Below are positions 17,945-26,306 of a DNA stretch of 64,000 nt, piece by piece. Source of the DNA: Nocardioides zeae (GTDB lineage: Bacteria; Actinomycetota; Actinomycetes; Propionibacteriales; Nocardioidaceae); NCBI RefSeq assembly GCF_030818655.1, contig NZ_JAUTAN010000001.1, positions 2,666,001 to 2,730,000 on the forward strand, read 5' to 3'. Numbering within the stretch: position 1 is the stretch's first letter; every line of letters starts with the position of its first letter. The translations under genes were made by a program, and so were the position numbers. The notes under the pieces were generated by a model. It did not search any database, was not told where the DNA came from, and saw only the letters and a program-made list of their open reading frames with translations.

Positions 17945-19287
17945 CGGGTACGGCGCGGATCGCCCGCGAGGCCGAGCCGCGCCCGCAGCGTCGATCCGAC
18001 CGGCGCCTCCCGGAAGAGACCGCGTCCCGCCAGGAGGGGCAGCACCAGGCGTGCGAAGCGCTCGAAGTCGACGGCCGTGTCGGCGTACATGACGGTGAAG
18101 CCGTCCGCCGTGCCGGCCCGCCACCAGTCCTCGAGGTCGTCGGCGATCGCCTCCGGTGAGCCGACGACGAGACGGTGGCCGCCGGCCGAGGCACCGACCG
18201 TCAGCCGCGCGAGCTCGGTGGCCGTGCGGGGCTGCTCGGCGACGAGCGCCCGGAGGCTGACCTGGAACCCGGTCGAGCCCTCGCCGCCCTGCGCCAGCTC
18301 CGGCAGGTCCTCGACGAGGATCGGCGTGTCGACGCCGTGGTCGGGCAGCCCGAGGGTGGCGAGGAGGTTCTGCGCGACGTCGACCAGCGGCAGCGTGGCC
18401 TGGAGGGCGGCGAGCCGTTCCTGCGCGTCGGCGTCCGTCTCGCCGACGAGCACGATGACGCCGAGCGAGACCTTGACGGCGTCGGGGTCACGCCCCGCGG
18501 CGGCGGCCCGCGCACGGATGTCCTCCCGGAAGGCCACGGCCTTGCCCTGCGTCTGGGCCACGGTGAACACCACGTCGGCGAAGTCACCCGCGAGGCGGAG
18601 CCCGCCCTCGGAGCCACCCGCCTGGACGACGACGGGACGCCCCTGGGGACCGGCAGGCACGGGCAGCGGCCCGGCGACGGAGAAGAACTCGCCCCGGTGG
18701 TCGATCCGGCGGATCCGGTCGACGTCGCCGTAGATCCCCGACTCCTTGTCCCGCGGGAGCGACCCCGGGCCCCACGCGTCCCACAGCTTCGTGACGACCT
18801 CGAGGAACTCGTGGGCGCGGCGGTAGCGCACCTCCTTCTCCGGCGCGGCGCTCCACCCGAAGTTGGCCGCCGCGGCGGGCGCGAAGGTCGTGACGACGTT
18901 GACCGCGGCCCGGCCCTTGCTGACGATGTCGAGCGACTGGAACCGGCGCGCCAGGTTGTACGGCGCGTTGTAGGTCGACGAGCTGGTCGCCACGGCCCCC
19001 ACGCGCTCGGTCACCGCGAGCAGGTTGCCGAGGAGCACCAGCGGGTCGATGCCGCCGCCGGGCGTCGAGGCGATGTCGGGTCCCAGCGCGGGGGCGTCCC
19101 CGAGGAAGACCGCGTCGAGGCCGACCTCGTCCGCGATCCGGGCGAGGCGCTGGTAGTGGTCGATGCTCAGGTGCAGGCCCGGGTCGGCCTCCGGGAGCCG
19201 CCAGGCGGTGCGGAAGTGACCGGGCGTCATGAGCGAGGCGATGAAGTGGGGCGCACCCGACGGGGTGGGCGACGGGGTCTCGGGCAC
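17902..19287 (-). CDS. Luciferase-like (LLM class) flavin-dependent monooxygenase, NtaA/SnaA/DszA type
   Basis: FMNH2-dependent monooxygenase of about 461 residues. Features of the NtaA/SnaA/DszA branch: HFRTAWRLPEA near the start, SSTYNAPYNLARRFQSLD, GRAAVNVVTTFAPAAAANFG, the HRGEFFSVAGPLPVPAGPQG loop and VVVQAGGSEGG. Such enzymes cleave C-S or C-N bonds of chelators, sulfones or thioethers. I choose GTG 19287, preceded by GAGGA. A GTG at 19314 is also in frame but lies in the base of a hairpin and lacks a ribosome site. The last residues (PSGARGDRPA) are coded by the 48-base repeat. Last gene of the organosulfur run. Confidence 0.87.
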   Translation of the reverse strand: MPETPSPTPSGAPHFIASLMTPGHFRTAWRLPEADPGLHLSIDHYQRLARIADEVGLDAVFLGDAPALGPDIASTPGGGIDPLVLLGNLLAVTERVGAVATSSSTYNAPYNLARRFQSLDIVSKGRAAVNVVTTFAPAAAANFGWSAAPEKEVRYRRAHEFLEVVTKLWDAWGPGSLPRDKESGIYGDVDRIRRIDHRGEFFSVAGPLPVPAGPQGRPVVVQAGGSEGGLRLAGDFADVVFTVAQTQGKAVAFREDIRARAAAAGRDPDAVKVSLGVIVLVGETDADAQERLAALQATLPLVDVAQNLLATLGLPDHGVDTPILVEDLPELAQGGEGSTGFQVSLRALVAEQPRTATELARLTVGASAGGHRLVVGSPEAIADDLEDWWRAGTADGFTVMYADTAVDFERFARLVLPLLAGRGLFREAPVGSTLRARLGLAGDPRRTRDVIPSGARGDRPA

Positions 19288-19313
19288 GGGGGTCCTCGGG
19301 GTCCGGTGAGCCA

Positions 19314-19368
19314 CCCGGGTCGTGGTGTGAGGCCTGCGGAAAGCCGCGGCCTCGCACCACGACCCGGG
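19314..19368. terminator. 21-bp-stem hairpin between aldo/keto reductase and monooxygenase genes
   Basis: Arms CCCGGGTCGTGGTGTGAGGC(C) and its complement (one mismatch) close a 13-base loop. Followed on the minus strand by no T-tract. It lies just after the 19414-20451 gene and before the 17902 gene, so it probably attenuates or terminates transcription between them. Confidence 0.7.
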
Positions 19369-19413
19369 AGGGGGGTGGAAGAGGGGGTGGGAGAGGGGTG
19401 GGTCAGGCGGAGG

Positions 19414-20451
19414 TCACAGGTTGAGACCCGTGCCGTGCACGCCGTGCTCGTCGATGAGGGCGAGCTCCTCGTCCGTGAACGGCGCGGCCTCGAGCGCCTG
19501 GATGTTGTGGTCGAGCTGCCAGGTCGAGCTGGCTCCGACGAGCGCCGTGCTGACCTCGGGCTTGCGGAGCACCCACTGCAGGGCGAGCTGCGCGAGCGAC
19601 TGGCCGCGGGCGGCGGCGAGCTTGTCGAGCTCCGCGGCGCGCTGCCGGTAGGTCTCGTCGATGGAGTCCGGGCTGAGGAACGAGGAGTTCTCGGCCCGGG
19701 CACCCTCGGGGATCGACTCGAGGTACTTGTTCGTCAGCAGGCCCTGGGCGAGCGGCGAGTAGACGATGAGGCCGAAGCCGTCCTCGCGGGCCGTCTCGAT
19801 GAGCCCGCCCGGCTGCTCGATGCGGCGGTCGAAGATGGAGTAGCGCGGCTGGTGGATGAGGAGCGGCACGCCCGCCTCGCGCAGCAGCCCGGCGATCGCG
19901 TGCGCGCGGTCGGGGGCGTAGTTCGAGATGCCGACGTGCAGCGCCTTGCCCTGCTGGACCGCGCTCGCCAGCGCGGCCGCGGTCTCCTCCAGCGGCGTGT
20001 CCTCGTCGGGCCGGTGGTGGTAGAAGACGTCCACGTAGTCGGTGCCGAGGTCGCGCAGGCTGTGCTCCAACGAGCTCAGCAGCGCCTTCCGCGAACCACC
20101 GCTGGTGAAGGGGCTGGGGCCGAGGTCGCCGCCGGCCTTCGTCGAGAGGAAGAGCTCGTCGCGGTAGGGCGCGAGGTCCGTGGCGAGCACGCGCCCGAAG
20201 GTCTGCTGGGCGGCGCGGTGCGGCGGGCCGTAGCGGTCGGCGTTGTCGAAGCTGCCGATGCCCAGGTCGAAGGCGTGGAGGATGATCTCGCGCTGCGTCT
20301 CGAAGTCGTAGTCGCGACCGAACTTCTGCCACAGGCCGAACGAGAGGGCCGGCAGCCGCAGCCCGTGCGTGCCGACGCGGCGGGTGGCGATGCTGGCGTA
20401 GCGGTCGGGGTTCGCGACGTACGGGGTGTCCCAGCGGGGCGAGGTGGTCAT
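19414..20451 (-). CDS. Aldo/keto reductase, YghZ (L-glyceraldehyde-3-phosphate reductase)-like
   Basis: NADPH-dependent carbonyl reductase of 345 residues. Catalytic tetrad positions are visible: Asp and Tyr in FDNADRYGPP, Lys in LSTKAGG, His in FYHHRPD. Further family features are VGISNYAPDRA and LIHQPRYSIFDRRIEQ. Close in pattern to YghZ/AKR14 proteins, which detoxify small aldehydes. Set in an organosulfur operon, it may reduce the aldehyde released when the monooxygenases cleave a C-S bond (inference). It begins 24 bases after the stop of the second reductase gene. Confidence 0.9.
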   Translation of the reverse strand: MTTSPRWDTPYVANPDRYASIATRRVGTHGLRLPALSFGLWQKFGRDYDFETQREIILHAFDLGIGSFDNADRYGPPHRAAQQTFGRVLATDLAPYRDELFLSTKAGGDLGPSPFTSGGSRKALLSSLEHSLRDLGTDYVDVFYHHRPDEDTPLEETAAALASAVQQGKALHVGISNYAPDRAHAIAGLLREAGVPLLIHQPRYSIFDRRIEQPGGLIETAREDGFGLIVYSPLAQGLLTNKYLESIPEGARAENSSFLSPDSIDETYRQRAAELDKLAAARGQSLAQLALQWVLRKPEVSTALVGASSTWQLDHNIQALEAAPFTDEELALIDEHGVHGTGLNL

Positions 20452-20475
20452 GGGGTTCCTTCCGGGTGGCGGGGA

Positions 20476-21507
20476 TCAGGAGCGGGGGCGGCGGAGCGCG
20501 GCGGGCTGGAGCGACGGCGTGTGCTGGCCGGTGTCGCGCTCGAGGAACTGCGTGCCGGGGTCGACGATCTCGTCGATGCGGTCGAGCACCGCGTCGGGGA
20601 GCGACACCGCGACCGCCTTCAGGTAGGCCTCCAGGTGGTCCTGCGTGCGCGGCCCGATGATGACGCTGCTGATCGCGGGGTGGTTGAGGGCGAACGCGAT
20701 GGCGAGCTCGACGAGCGTGAGGCCGTTGTCCTCGGCCAGGGCGGCGAGGGCGTCCGCGGCGACGAGCTTGCGCTGGTTGCGCTCGGCGGCGATGTCGAAG
20801 CGTCCCGGGATGAGGTCGGCACGTGCCGACTCGGGCTGCTCGCCGCCGACGCGGTAGCGGCCGGAGAGCCAGCCGGCAGCCAGGGGGCCGTAGCTGAGCA
20901 CGCCGACGCCGTACCGCTCGACGACGGGGAAGACCTCGCGCTCGGCGCCGCGGACGAGCAGGGAGTAGGGCAGCTGCTCGGTGTGCGGGGCCACGAGCCC
21001 GTGCTTCTCGGCCAGCCAGTGCGCCCGCACCTGCTCGTGCGCGGGGAAGGTGGAGGTGCCGTAGTAGCGGATCTTGCCCGCCCGGACCAGGCCGTCGAGC
21101 GCCTGGAGCGTCTCGAGCAGGTCGGTGCGCGGGTCGGGGCGGTGCGCCTGGTAGAGGTCGATGTGGTCGGTGCCCAGTCGGCGGAGGCTGTCCTCGACCG
21201 CGCGGGTGATCCACCAGCGGGAGTTGCCGGCGTGCCGCGGGTCGTCGCCGATCTGCCCGTGGAACTTCGTGGCGACGAAGACGTCGTCGCGGCGTCCCCG
21301 GAGGGCCTCGCCGAGGATCTCCTCGGAGAGCCCCTGGGCGTAGGCGTCGGCGGTGTCGACGGCGTTGATGCCGGCGTCGAGCGCCGCGTGGATGATCCGG
21401 ATGCTCTCGTCGCGCTCCTGCCAGCGGCCGAAGTTCATCGTGCCGAGGGTGAGCGGGCTGAGGAGGACGCCGGTGCGGCCGAGGACGCGGTTGACCTCGA
21501 TGGTCAT
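20476..21507 (-). CDS. Aldo/keto reductase
   Basis: Second aldo/keto reductase, 343 residues, different branch from its neighbour. Tetrad: Asp/Tyr in DTADAYAQG, Lys in ATKFHG, His in YQAHRPD. Also YYGTSTFPAHE and the NADPH-binding end SSVIIGPRTQDHL. ATG at 21507 has AAGG upstream. The C-terminus is extended (DTGQHTPSLQPAALRRPRS). Two consecutive reductases suggest the pathway yields more than one carbonyl, or that one acts on a ketone and one on an aldehyde (inference). Confidence 0.9.
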   Translation of the reverse strand: MTIEVNRVLGRTGVLLSPLTLGTMNFGRWQERDESIRIIHAALDAGINAVDTADAYAQGLSEEILGEALRGRRDDVFVATKFHGQIGDDPRHAGNSRWWITRAVEDSLRRLGTDHIDLYQAHRPDPRTDLLETLQALDGLVRAGKIRYYGTSTFPAHEQVRAHWLAEKHGLVAPHTEQLPYSLLVRGAEREVFPVVERYGVGVLSYGPLAAGWLSGRYRVGGEQPESARADLIPGRFDIAAERNQRKLVAADALAALAEDNGLTLVELAIAFALNHPAISSVIIGPRTQDHLEAYLKAVAVSLPDAVLDRIDEIVDPGTQFLERDTGQHTPSLQPAALRRPRS

Positions 21508-21560
21508 CAGACGGGCCTTTCGGGGGGTGGTGTCGGGTGGGCGGTCGATCGGGGCGGGGG

Positions 21561-22817
21561 TCAGAAGAGACCGGTCGTGGGTGGTTCCTCCCCGGCGACG
21601 TGCCAGGCGCCGGCGACGGCCTGCTTCCACTGGCGCGGGTTGTGGTTGGCGGCGGTGCGGGCGTTGCGCCAGTGCCGGTCGAGGCCGAGGGCCCGGTCGG
21701 TGATCGACCCGCCGCCGGTGTCGAAGAGCAGCTCGGCGGCCTTGAGGGCGGACTCGATCGCGACGACGCCGGCCTGCGCGACGTGCACCGCGGCTGCGGA
21801 ACCCGCCGCGCGGGCCTCGTCGCCGGTGAGCCCCCAGGTGGCCTGCAGCTCCTCCGCGGCGAGCAGCACCACGGCACGGGCGGCCTGCGCGCGGGCCGCG
21901 ATCTCGCCGACCGTCTGCCGGACGTAGGGGTCCTCGGCGCTCGTCGTCGCACTGCTGTGCTTGATCGGCCGCGCGCGCTCGCGCACCCACCACACGGCGT
22001 CGTCGAGCGCCCGGGCCGCGACCCCGGCCTGGACGGCGGCCAGGTAGAGCTGGGCGAAGCTGCCCTGCCACGGGTTGTCGGGCACGGCCTCGCCGCCGAC
22101 GACGGCCTCGTCGTCGCTGACGCGCACCCCGTGCAGCCGCGTCGTGCCGCTCGCCGTGAGGCGCTGGCCGACGGCGTCGAAGTCGTCGACGAGCTCGACG
22201 CCCTCGCGGTCGGTGGGCACCGTGAACCGCACCAGCGTCCCGTCGGCCGCCTGCGCCTGGGCGGAGAACCAGGAGGCGTAGAGGCCGCCGGTGGAGTAGT
22301 ACTTCTCACCCGTCACGACCCAGCCGCCCTCCACGCGCTCGGCCGTCGTCGAGACCGAGCCGCTGGCACCGCCGGAGCGCTCGTTCCCGGTGCCCGCCTG
22401 GAGGCCCCGCGACAGCAGGCGCGCGAGGGCGCGGTCGCGGTGCGGCAGGTCGGGCCGGCTCGCGACCTGGACCGAGGCGAGGAACGTCGAGCGCAGGGCC
22501 TGCGCGACGCTCGAGTCGGCGCGCGCGACCTCGATGACGAGGTCGACGGCGTCGCGGAGCGACCCGCCCGCGCCCCCCTCGTCGCGGCTCACGACGAGGA
22601 GGCCGACGCCGGCGGCGCCCAGGGCGCGGACGTCGTCGAAGGCGAAGTCGCGGGCGGCCTCCCGCGCGGCCGAGGTCGCGGCCAGGCGCTGCAGGACCGG
22701 CGCGACGGCGGCCCGCACACCCGCGACGGTGAGGTCGGAAGCATCCGGAGCACCGGGTCCACCGGGTCCACCGGGAACGGCGTGCGGCTGGGTGGGGGCG
22801 TCCTGCACGGCGGTCAC
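21561..22817 (-). CDS. Acyl-CoA-dehydrogenase-fold flavin monooxygenase, DszC/SfnB-like
   Basis: Protein of 418 residues with the three-domain acyl-CoA dehydrogenase fold but monooxygenase-type motifs: VTGEKYYSTGGLYASWFSAQ and LDRHWRNARTAANHNP near the C-terminus, the hallmark of DszC/SfnB/IsoB-like FMN monooxygenases that oxidise sulfur or nitrogen. The N-terminal 30 residues are a Pro/Gly-rich extension (PGGPGGPGAP). GTG 22817 overlaps the stop of the luciferase-like gene by 4 bases. Needs a reduced-flavin supply, and no dedicated flavin reductase is seen nearby. Confidence 0.87.
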   Translation of the reverse strand: MTAVQDAPTQPHAVPGGPGGPGAPDASDLTVAGVRAAVAPVLQRLAATSAAREAARDFAFDDVRALGAAGVGLLVVSRDEGGAGGSLRDAVDLVIEVARADSSVAQALRSTFLASVQVASRPDLPHRDRALARLLSRGLQAGTGNERSGGASGSVSTTAERVEGGWVVTGEKYYSTGGLYASWFSAQAQAADGTLVRFTVPTDREGVELVDDFDAVGQRLTASGTTRLHGVRVSDDEAVVGGEAVPDNPWQGSFAQLYLAAVQAGVAARALDDAVWWVRERARPIKHSSATTSAEDPYVRQTVGEIAARAQAARAVVLLAAEELQATWGLTGDEARAAGSAAAVHVAQAGVVAIESALKAAELLFDTGGGSITDRALGLDRHWRNARTAANHNPRQWKQAVAGAWHVAGEEPPTTGLF

Positions 22818-23767
22818 GCCGGGACCTCCGTCCGGGTCGTGGCGAGCCCGAGCGCGCGCCGCAGGGTGTCGCGGCCCGTGGCGTCGTTCGGCGGCGGGGC
22901 GAGCGCGGAGAGCGTGGAGAGCACTTCCCGCACGTCGGCGGCACCCCCCTCCGGGGCGAGCAGCAGCGCCTGGAGGCCGCGGTCGGCCGCCCATGTCGGG
23001 AGGTCGGCGACGTCCGATCCGCCGGCCCCGGTCCAGCGGCCCGCGAGCACGACCTCGGTCCGCTGGCGCCCCGTGGCCTCGAGGGCCGCGGCCAGCGCCG
23101 TACCGGCTCCGTCCAGGTCGTCCGGGTCGAGGATCACCAGGTCGGCCGAGGCGGCGGCCTCCCACCCGATCGCGGCGACGTCGGCCACCGCGAGCACCGG
23201 ACGGCCCTGCACCGACGAGGGGCCGTCGAGGGGACCGGCGACCCGGTAGGCCGCGCCCTCGTGGTGGATCGGGCGCAGCAGGGTGTCGTCCACGACGATC
23301 GCGGCCTCCTGGTCCCCCAGCAGCGCCTCGCGCGGGAAGGACTCCCAGAGGCCGGTGAGGACCGCGGCGTACTCCGCCCACCGCTCCCCCGGCGTCACCG
23401 CCGGCACCGGCCGGTCCGGGACACCGTCGCTCACGTCGTCGCCGACGCCGGGACGCAGCACGACGCCGGCGCGTCCGCCGGTGGCGCGGTCGAGCGAGAG
23501 CACCCGCCGCGCGGTGTTGTACGGCGCGTGCTGCGTCGTCGGCACGTCGACGAGGTAGCCCAGGGACGGCGCGAGCGGTGCCAGGTAGGACGCCACGACG
23601 CTGGGGTCGAGCACGCCCGGGGCGGCGTCGCCGTCACGGAGGCGGACGGCCACGACCCCGGCACCCGCGGCGGCGGTCACGAGGTCGACCGCCACGGCGA
23701 GCGACACGACACCGGTGCCGGGGTCGGGCTCGCCGACCGTGAGGTCGAGCAGGAGGGGGACGGTCAT
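22814..23767 (-). CDS. Short, divergent luciferase-like (LLM) protein, possibly a non-catalytic partner
   Basis: 317 residues, about 100 shorter than NtaA/DszA-type enzymes. Kept: TTQHAPYNTARRVLSLDRAT (substrate/flavin face), WESFPREALL, and a loop like that of full-length enzymes (HHEGAAYRVAGPLDGPSSVQ). The N-terminal strand is altered (LLLDLTVGEPDPGTG) and the later helices are missing. ATGA overlap with the upstream full-length homologue suggests equimolar production and perhaps a heterodimer like LuxAB. Activity cannot be predicted. Confidence 0.75.
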   Translation of the reverse strand: MTVPLLLDLTVGEPDPGTGVVSLAVAVDLVTAAAGAGVVAVRLRDGDAAPGVLDPSVVASYLAPLAPSLGYLVDVPTTQHAPYNTARRVLSLDRATGGRAGVVLRPGVGDDVSDGVPDRPVPAVTPGERWAEYAAVLTGLWESFPREALLGDQEAAIVVDDTLLRPIHHEGAAYRVAGPLDGPSSVQGRPVLAVADVAAIGWEAAASADLVILDPDDLDGAGTALAAALEATGRQRTEVVLAGRWTGAGGSDVADLPTWAADRGLQALLLAPEGGAADVREVLSTLSALAPPPNDATGRDTLRRALGLATTRTEVPA

Positions 23768-25020
23768 GCGCTGGCCTTCGTCGAGGTGGACAGGTCGGAG
23801 GTGGGGTCGAGGCGACCTGGCACGGCCGGCAGGCCGAGCCCGAGGTGGTCGCGGAGGGTGGTGCCCTCGTAGTCCCGGCGGAACAGGCCCCGTCGCTGCA
23901 GCTCGGGCACGAGGCCGTCGACCACGCCGTCGAGCCCCGAGGGCAGCACGTCGGGCATGAGGTTGAAGCCGTCGGCGGCCCCGTGACGGAACCAGCGCTC
24001 GACGTCGTCGGCGACCTGCTCCGGCGTGCCGACGACGATGCGGTGCCCGCCGCCGCCGGACAGCGTGCGCAGGAGCTGGCGGAGGGTGGGGTTCTCGCGG
24101 TCGATGAGGTCGCGCACCACCCGGTAGAAGGTCTGCGAGCCGCCGGCCGTGTCGGGGTCGTGGAGGATCTCGGTCGGGATCGGCTCGTCGTCGGCGAGCT
24201 CCGTGAGGTCGACGCCGAGCTGGCCAGCGAGCCGGGCCCGCGCGTAGGCGTCGGGCAGCACCTCGTCGAGCACCTCGCGACGCCGGCGCGCCTCCTCCTC
24301 GGTGCTCCCGATGACGGTCGAGAGGCCGGGGAGCACCACGATCTCGTCGGGGTCGCGGCCGAGCTCGGCCGCGAGCGTGCGCAGCTCGGTGCGGAACGCG
24401 CGCGCCGTGGCGAGGTCCTGCTCGGCCGAGAAGATCACCTCGCCGACGCGGGCGGCGAGCCGCTTGCCGTCGCTCGACCCGCCCGCCTGGACGACGACGG
24501 GGCGGCCCTGCGGCGAGACCAGCGCCTCGCGGTCCGCCCAGCGCCCGACGACCTCCTCGACCACGAGGGCCGCACGGCGGTAGCGCAGCGCGTGCTCCGG
24601 CTCGCCCGACCGGCCGAAGTTGGCGGCCGCGGCCGCCCCGGCCGTCGTGACGACGTTCCAGCCGAAGCGCCCGCCGGTCACGTGGTCGAGGTCGCCGAGG
24701 CGGCGGGCGAGCTCGACCGGGTCGTTGTACGACGAGGAGAGCGTCGCGATGAGGCCGATGCGCTCGGTCTCGGCGGCGATCCGGGCGAGCACGGTGGTCG
24801 GCTCGAGGTTGTTGCCGGTGCGGTGCCGGATGCTGGGGTCGAGCACCGGCCCGTCGGCGAGGAAGACGGCGTCGAGCTTGGCGGCCTCGGCGCGTCGCGC
24901 GATGGACGTGTAGTGCTCGATGCCGTAGCTCGCCAGCCCGTCGGTGCCGGGGAACCGCCACGAGCCGCCGAAGACCCCGGCGTTGAGGATGTTGACGTTG
25001 AGGTGCAGCTGATCGGCCAT
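23764..25020 (-). CDS. Luciferase-like (LLM class) flavin-dependent monooxygenase with an internal deletion
   Basis: 418-residue member of the NtaA/SnaA/DszA branch: LHLNVNILNAGVFGGSWRFP at the N-terminus, SSSYNDPVELARRLGDLD, GRFGWNVVTTAGAAAAANFG, VVVQAGGSSDGK. Compared with the neighbour at 17902 it lacks roughly 35-40 residues between the WADREAL helix and SPQGRPVVV. The missing part is the segment that normally holds the HRGxxFxVxGPL loop over the active site. The deletion is in frame and the rest is intact, so it may be a real variant with an open pocket. The short partner gene next door retains that loop. Confidence 0.83.
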   Translation of the reverse strand: MADQLHLNVNILNAGVFGGSWRFPGTDGLASYGIEHYTSIARRAEAAKLDAVFLADGPVLDPSIRHRTGNNLEPTTVLARIAAETERIGLIATLSSSYNDPVELARRLGDLDHVTGGRFGWNVVTTAGAAAAANFGRSGEPEHALRYRRAALVVEEVVGRWADREALVSPQGRPVVVQAGGSSDGKRLAARVGEVIFSAEQDLATARAFRTELRTLAAELGRDPDEIVVLPGLSTVIGSTEEEARRRREVLDEVLPDAYARARLAGQLGVDLTELADDEPIPTEILHDPDTAGGSQTFYRVVRDLIDRENPTLRQLLRTLSGGGGHRIVVGTPEQVADDVERWFRHGAADGFNLMPDVLPSGLDGVVDGLVPELQRRGLFRRDYEGTTLRDHLGLGLPAVPGRLDPTSDLSTSTKASA

Positions 25021-26306
25021 CAGAGGGCCCCTTCCTGCGAGCGGTCGACGGGGGCGTCGGCGTCGTCGAGCGACCGCCGATCGCGGTAGTAGCCCGGTTC
25101 GGGGGTGCGGCCGTTGACGACGTGGTCGCCGACGATGCGCGGCTTGTGGACGACCGGGTTGTGGGAGGCGAGGGTGCGCGCGTTGCGCCAGTGCCGGTCG
25201 AGGTGCACCTGCTCGCGCACCGCGGACGAGCCGCCGGCGTCGAACGCGGTGGTCGCGGCGTCGAGGACGGCCTCGATCACGCCGACCTGCGCCGAGGACG
25301 TCACGACGTACGCCGCGCTGTAGGCCGCCTCCTCCCCCACGGCGTGCGCCTCCTCGAGCGCCTCCACGGCGGTGCGCAGCAGGCCCTCCGCCGTGAGCAC
25401 CCGGGTGTGGATGCGGCCGACCACGCCGAGCACCTCGGGGTCGCTCGTCGCGTCCTGGCTCAGCGCGTGGAGGCTGGTGCGGGTGCGCGACCGGACCACG
25501 GCGGTGGTCTCCGCGAGCACGTCGCGGGCGATGCCGACGAGGTTGGCGAGGTGCACCAGCTGGACGAACGAGTCCAGCCCGCGCAGGGCCTCCCTGAACC
25601 CGCCGACGTCGCCGTGGGGCTCCACGGGGACGTCGTCGAACAAGGTGGTGCCGCTGCCGGTCTGGCGCTGCCCGACCCCGTCCCAGTCGTCGACGTGCGT
25701 GACGCCGGGGTGGCGCGCGGGCACGACGACGAAGCCGCGGCGGTCGTCGTCGTGGACCACGGCGGCGCGCACGTAGTCGGCGAACCGGGCGCCGGTCGAG
25801 TAGAACTTGCGCCCCGACACCAGCCGCGCCCCGTCCGCGGCGACCCGCACGCGGGTCGTCGTGGGCTCGGCTCCCGGCACCGTCGACGGCTCGGACTGGG
25901 CGTTGCCGAACACCGCCCCGTCCGCGATGGCCGCGAACCAGTGGCGCCGCGCCTCCGCGTCGACCTCCTGGCGCAGGATCTCCGTCGCGGTGAAGTGGCC
26001 ACGCCAGATCTGCGGGAGGTTCGAGTCGGCCTGCCCGGCCTCGACGAGGAGACCGACCAGGGTGGGCAGGTCGACGTCGAACCCGCCGTGCTCGGCCGGG
26101 ACGCGCAGCCGCCCGAAGCCGGCGTCGGCGAGGGCCCGCACGCCGGCGTAGGGGTGCTCGCGCCGCAGGTCGCGCTCCCCCGCCCCGACCGCGAGGTCGG
26201 CGAGCACCGCCCGGATGCGGGGCAACGCCGCGGCGAGCGTGCGCGGCTGGCCGGCGGCACCGGTGCGGGTGCCGTCGGGGATCGTGCGGGGGCCGTCGAC
26301 GGTCAT
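25020..26306 (-). CDS. Acyl-CoA-dehydrogenase-fold flavin monooxygenase, SfnB-like
   Basis: 428-residue protein related to SfnB and DszC: FGRLRVPAEHGGFDVDLPTL, SGRKFYSTGARFADY, DDWDGVGQRQTGSGTTLFDD, and LDRHWRNARTLASHNP near the end. It uses the acyl-CoA dehydrogenase fold but is expected to be an FMNH2-dependent oxygenase or a desaturase-type partner in organosulfur breakdown. TGATG one-base overlap with the next luciferase-like gene and ATGA overlap with the ABC ATPase tie it into the seven-gene overlap chain that begins at the binding protein (31549). Confidence 0.87.
   Translation of the reverse strand: MTVDGPRTIPDGTRTGAAGQPRTLAAALPRIRAVLADLAVGAGERDLRREHPYAGVRALADAGFGRLRVPAEHGGFDVDLPTLVGLLVEAGQADSNLPQIWRGHFTATEILRQEVDAEARRHWFAAIADGAVFGNAQSEPSTVPGAEPTTTRVRVAADGARLVSGRKFYSTGARFADYVRAAVVHDDDRRGFVVVPARHPGVTHVDDWDGVGQRQTGSGTTLFDDVPVEPHGDVGGFREALRGLDSFVQLVHLANLVGIARDVLAETTAVVRSRTRTSLHALSQDATSDPEVLGVVGRIHTRVLTAEGLLRTAVEALEEAHAVGEEAAYSAAYVVTSSAQVGVIEAVLDAATTAFDAGGSSAVREQVHLDRHWRNARTLASHNPVVHKPRIVGDHVVNGRTPEPGYYRDRRSLDDADAPVDRSQEGAL

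Noticed and set aside
18175..21927. A 1250-codon open frame on the plus strand
   Set aside because: Antisense to the luciferase-like, aldo/keto reductase and flavoprotein genes, with no recognisable domain and a repetitive Val/Arg/Gly composition.
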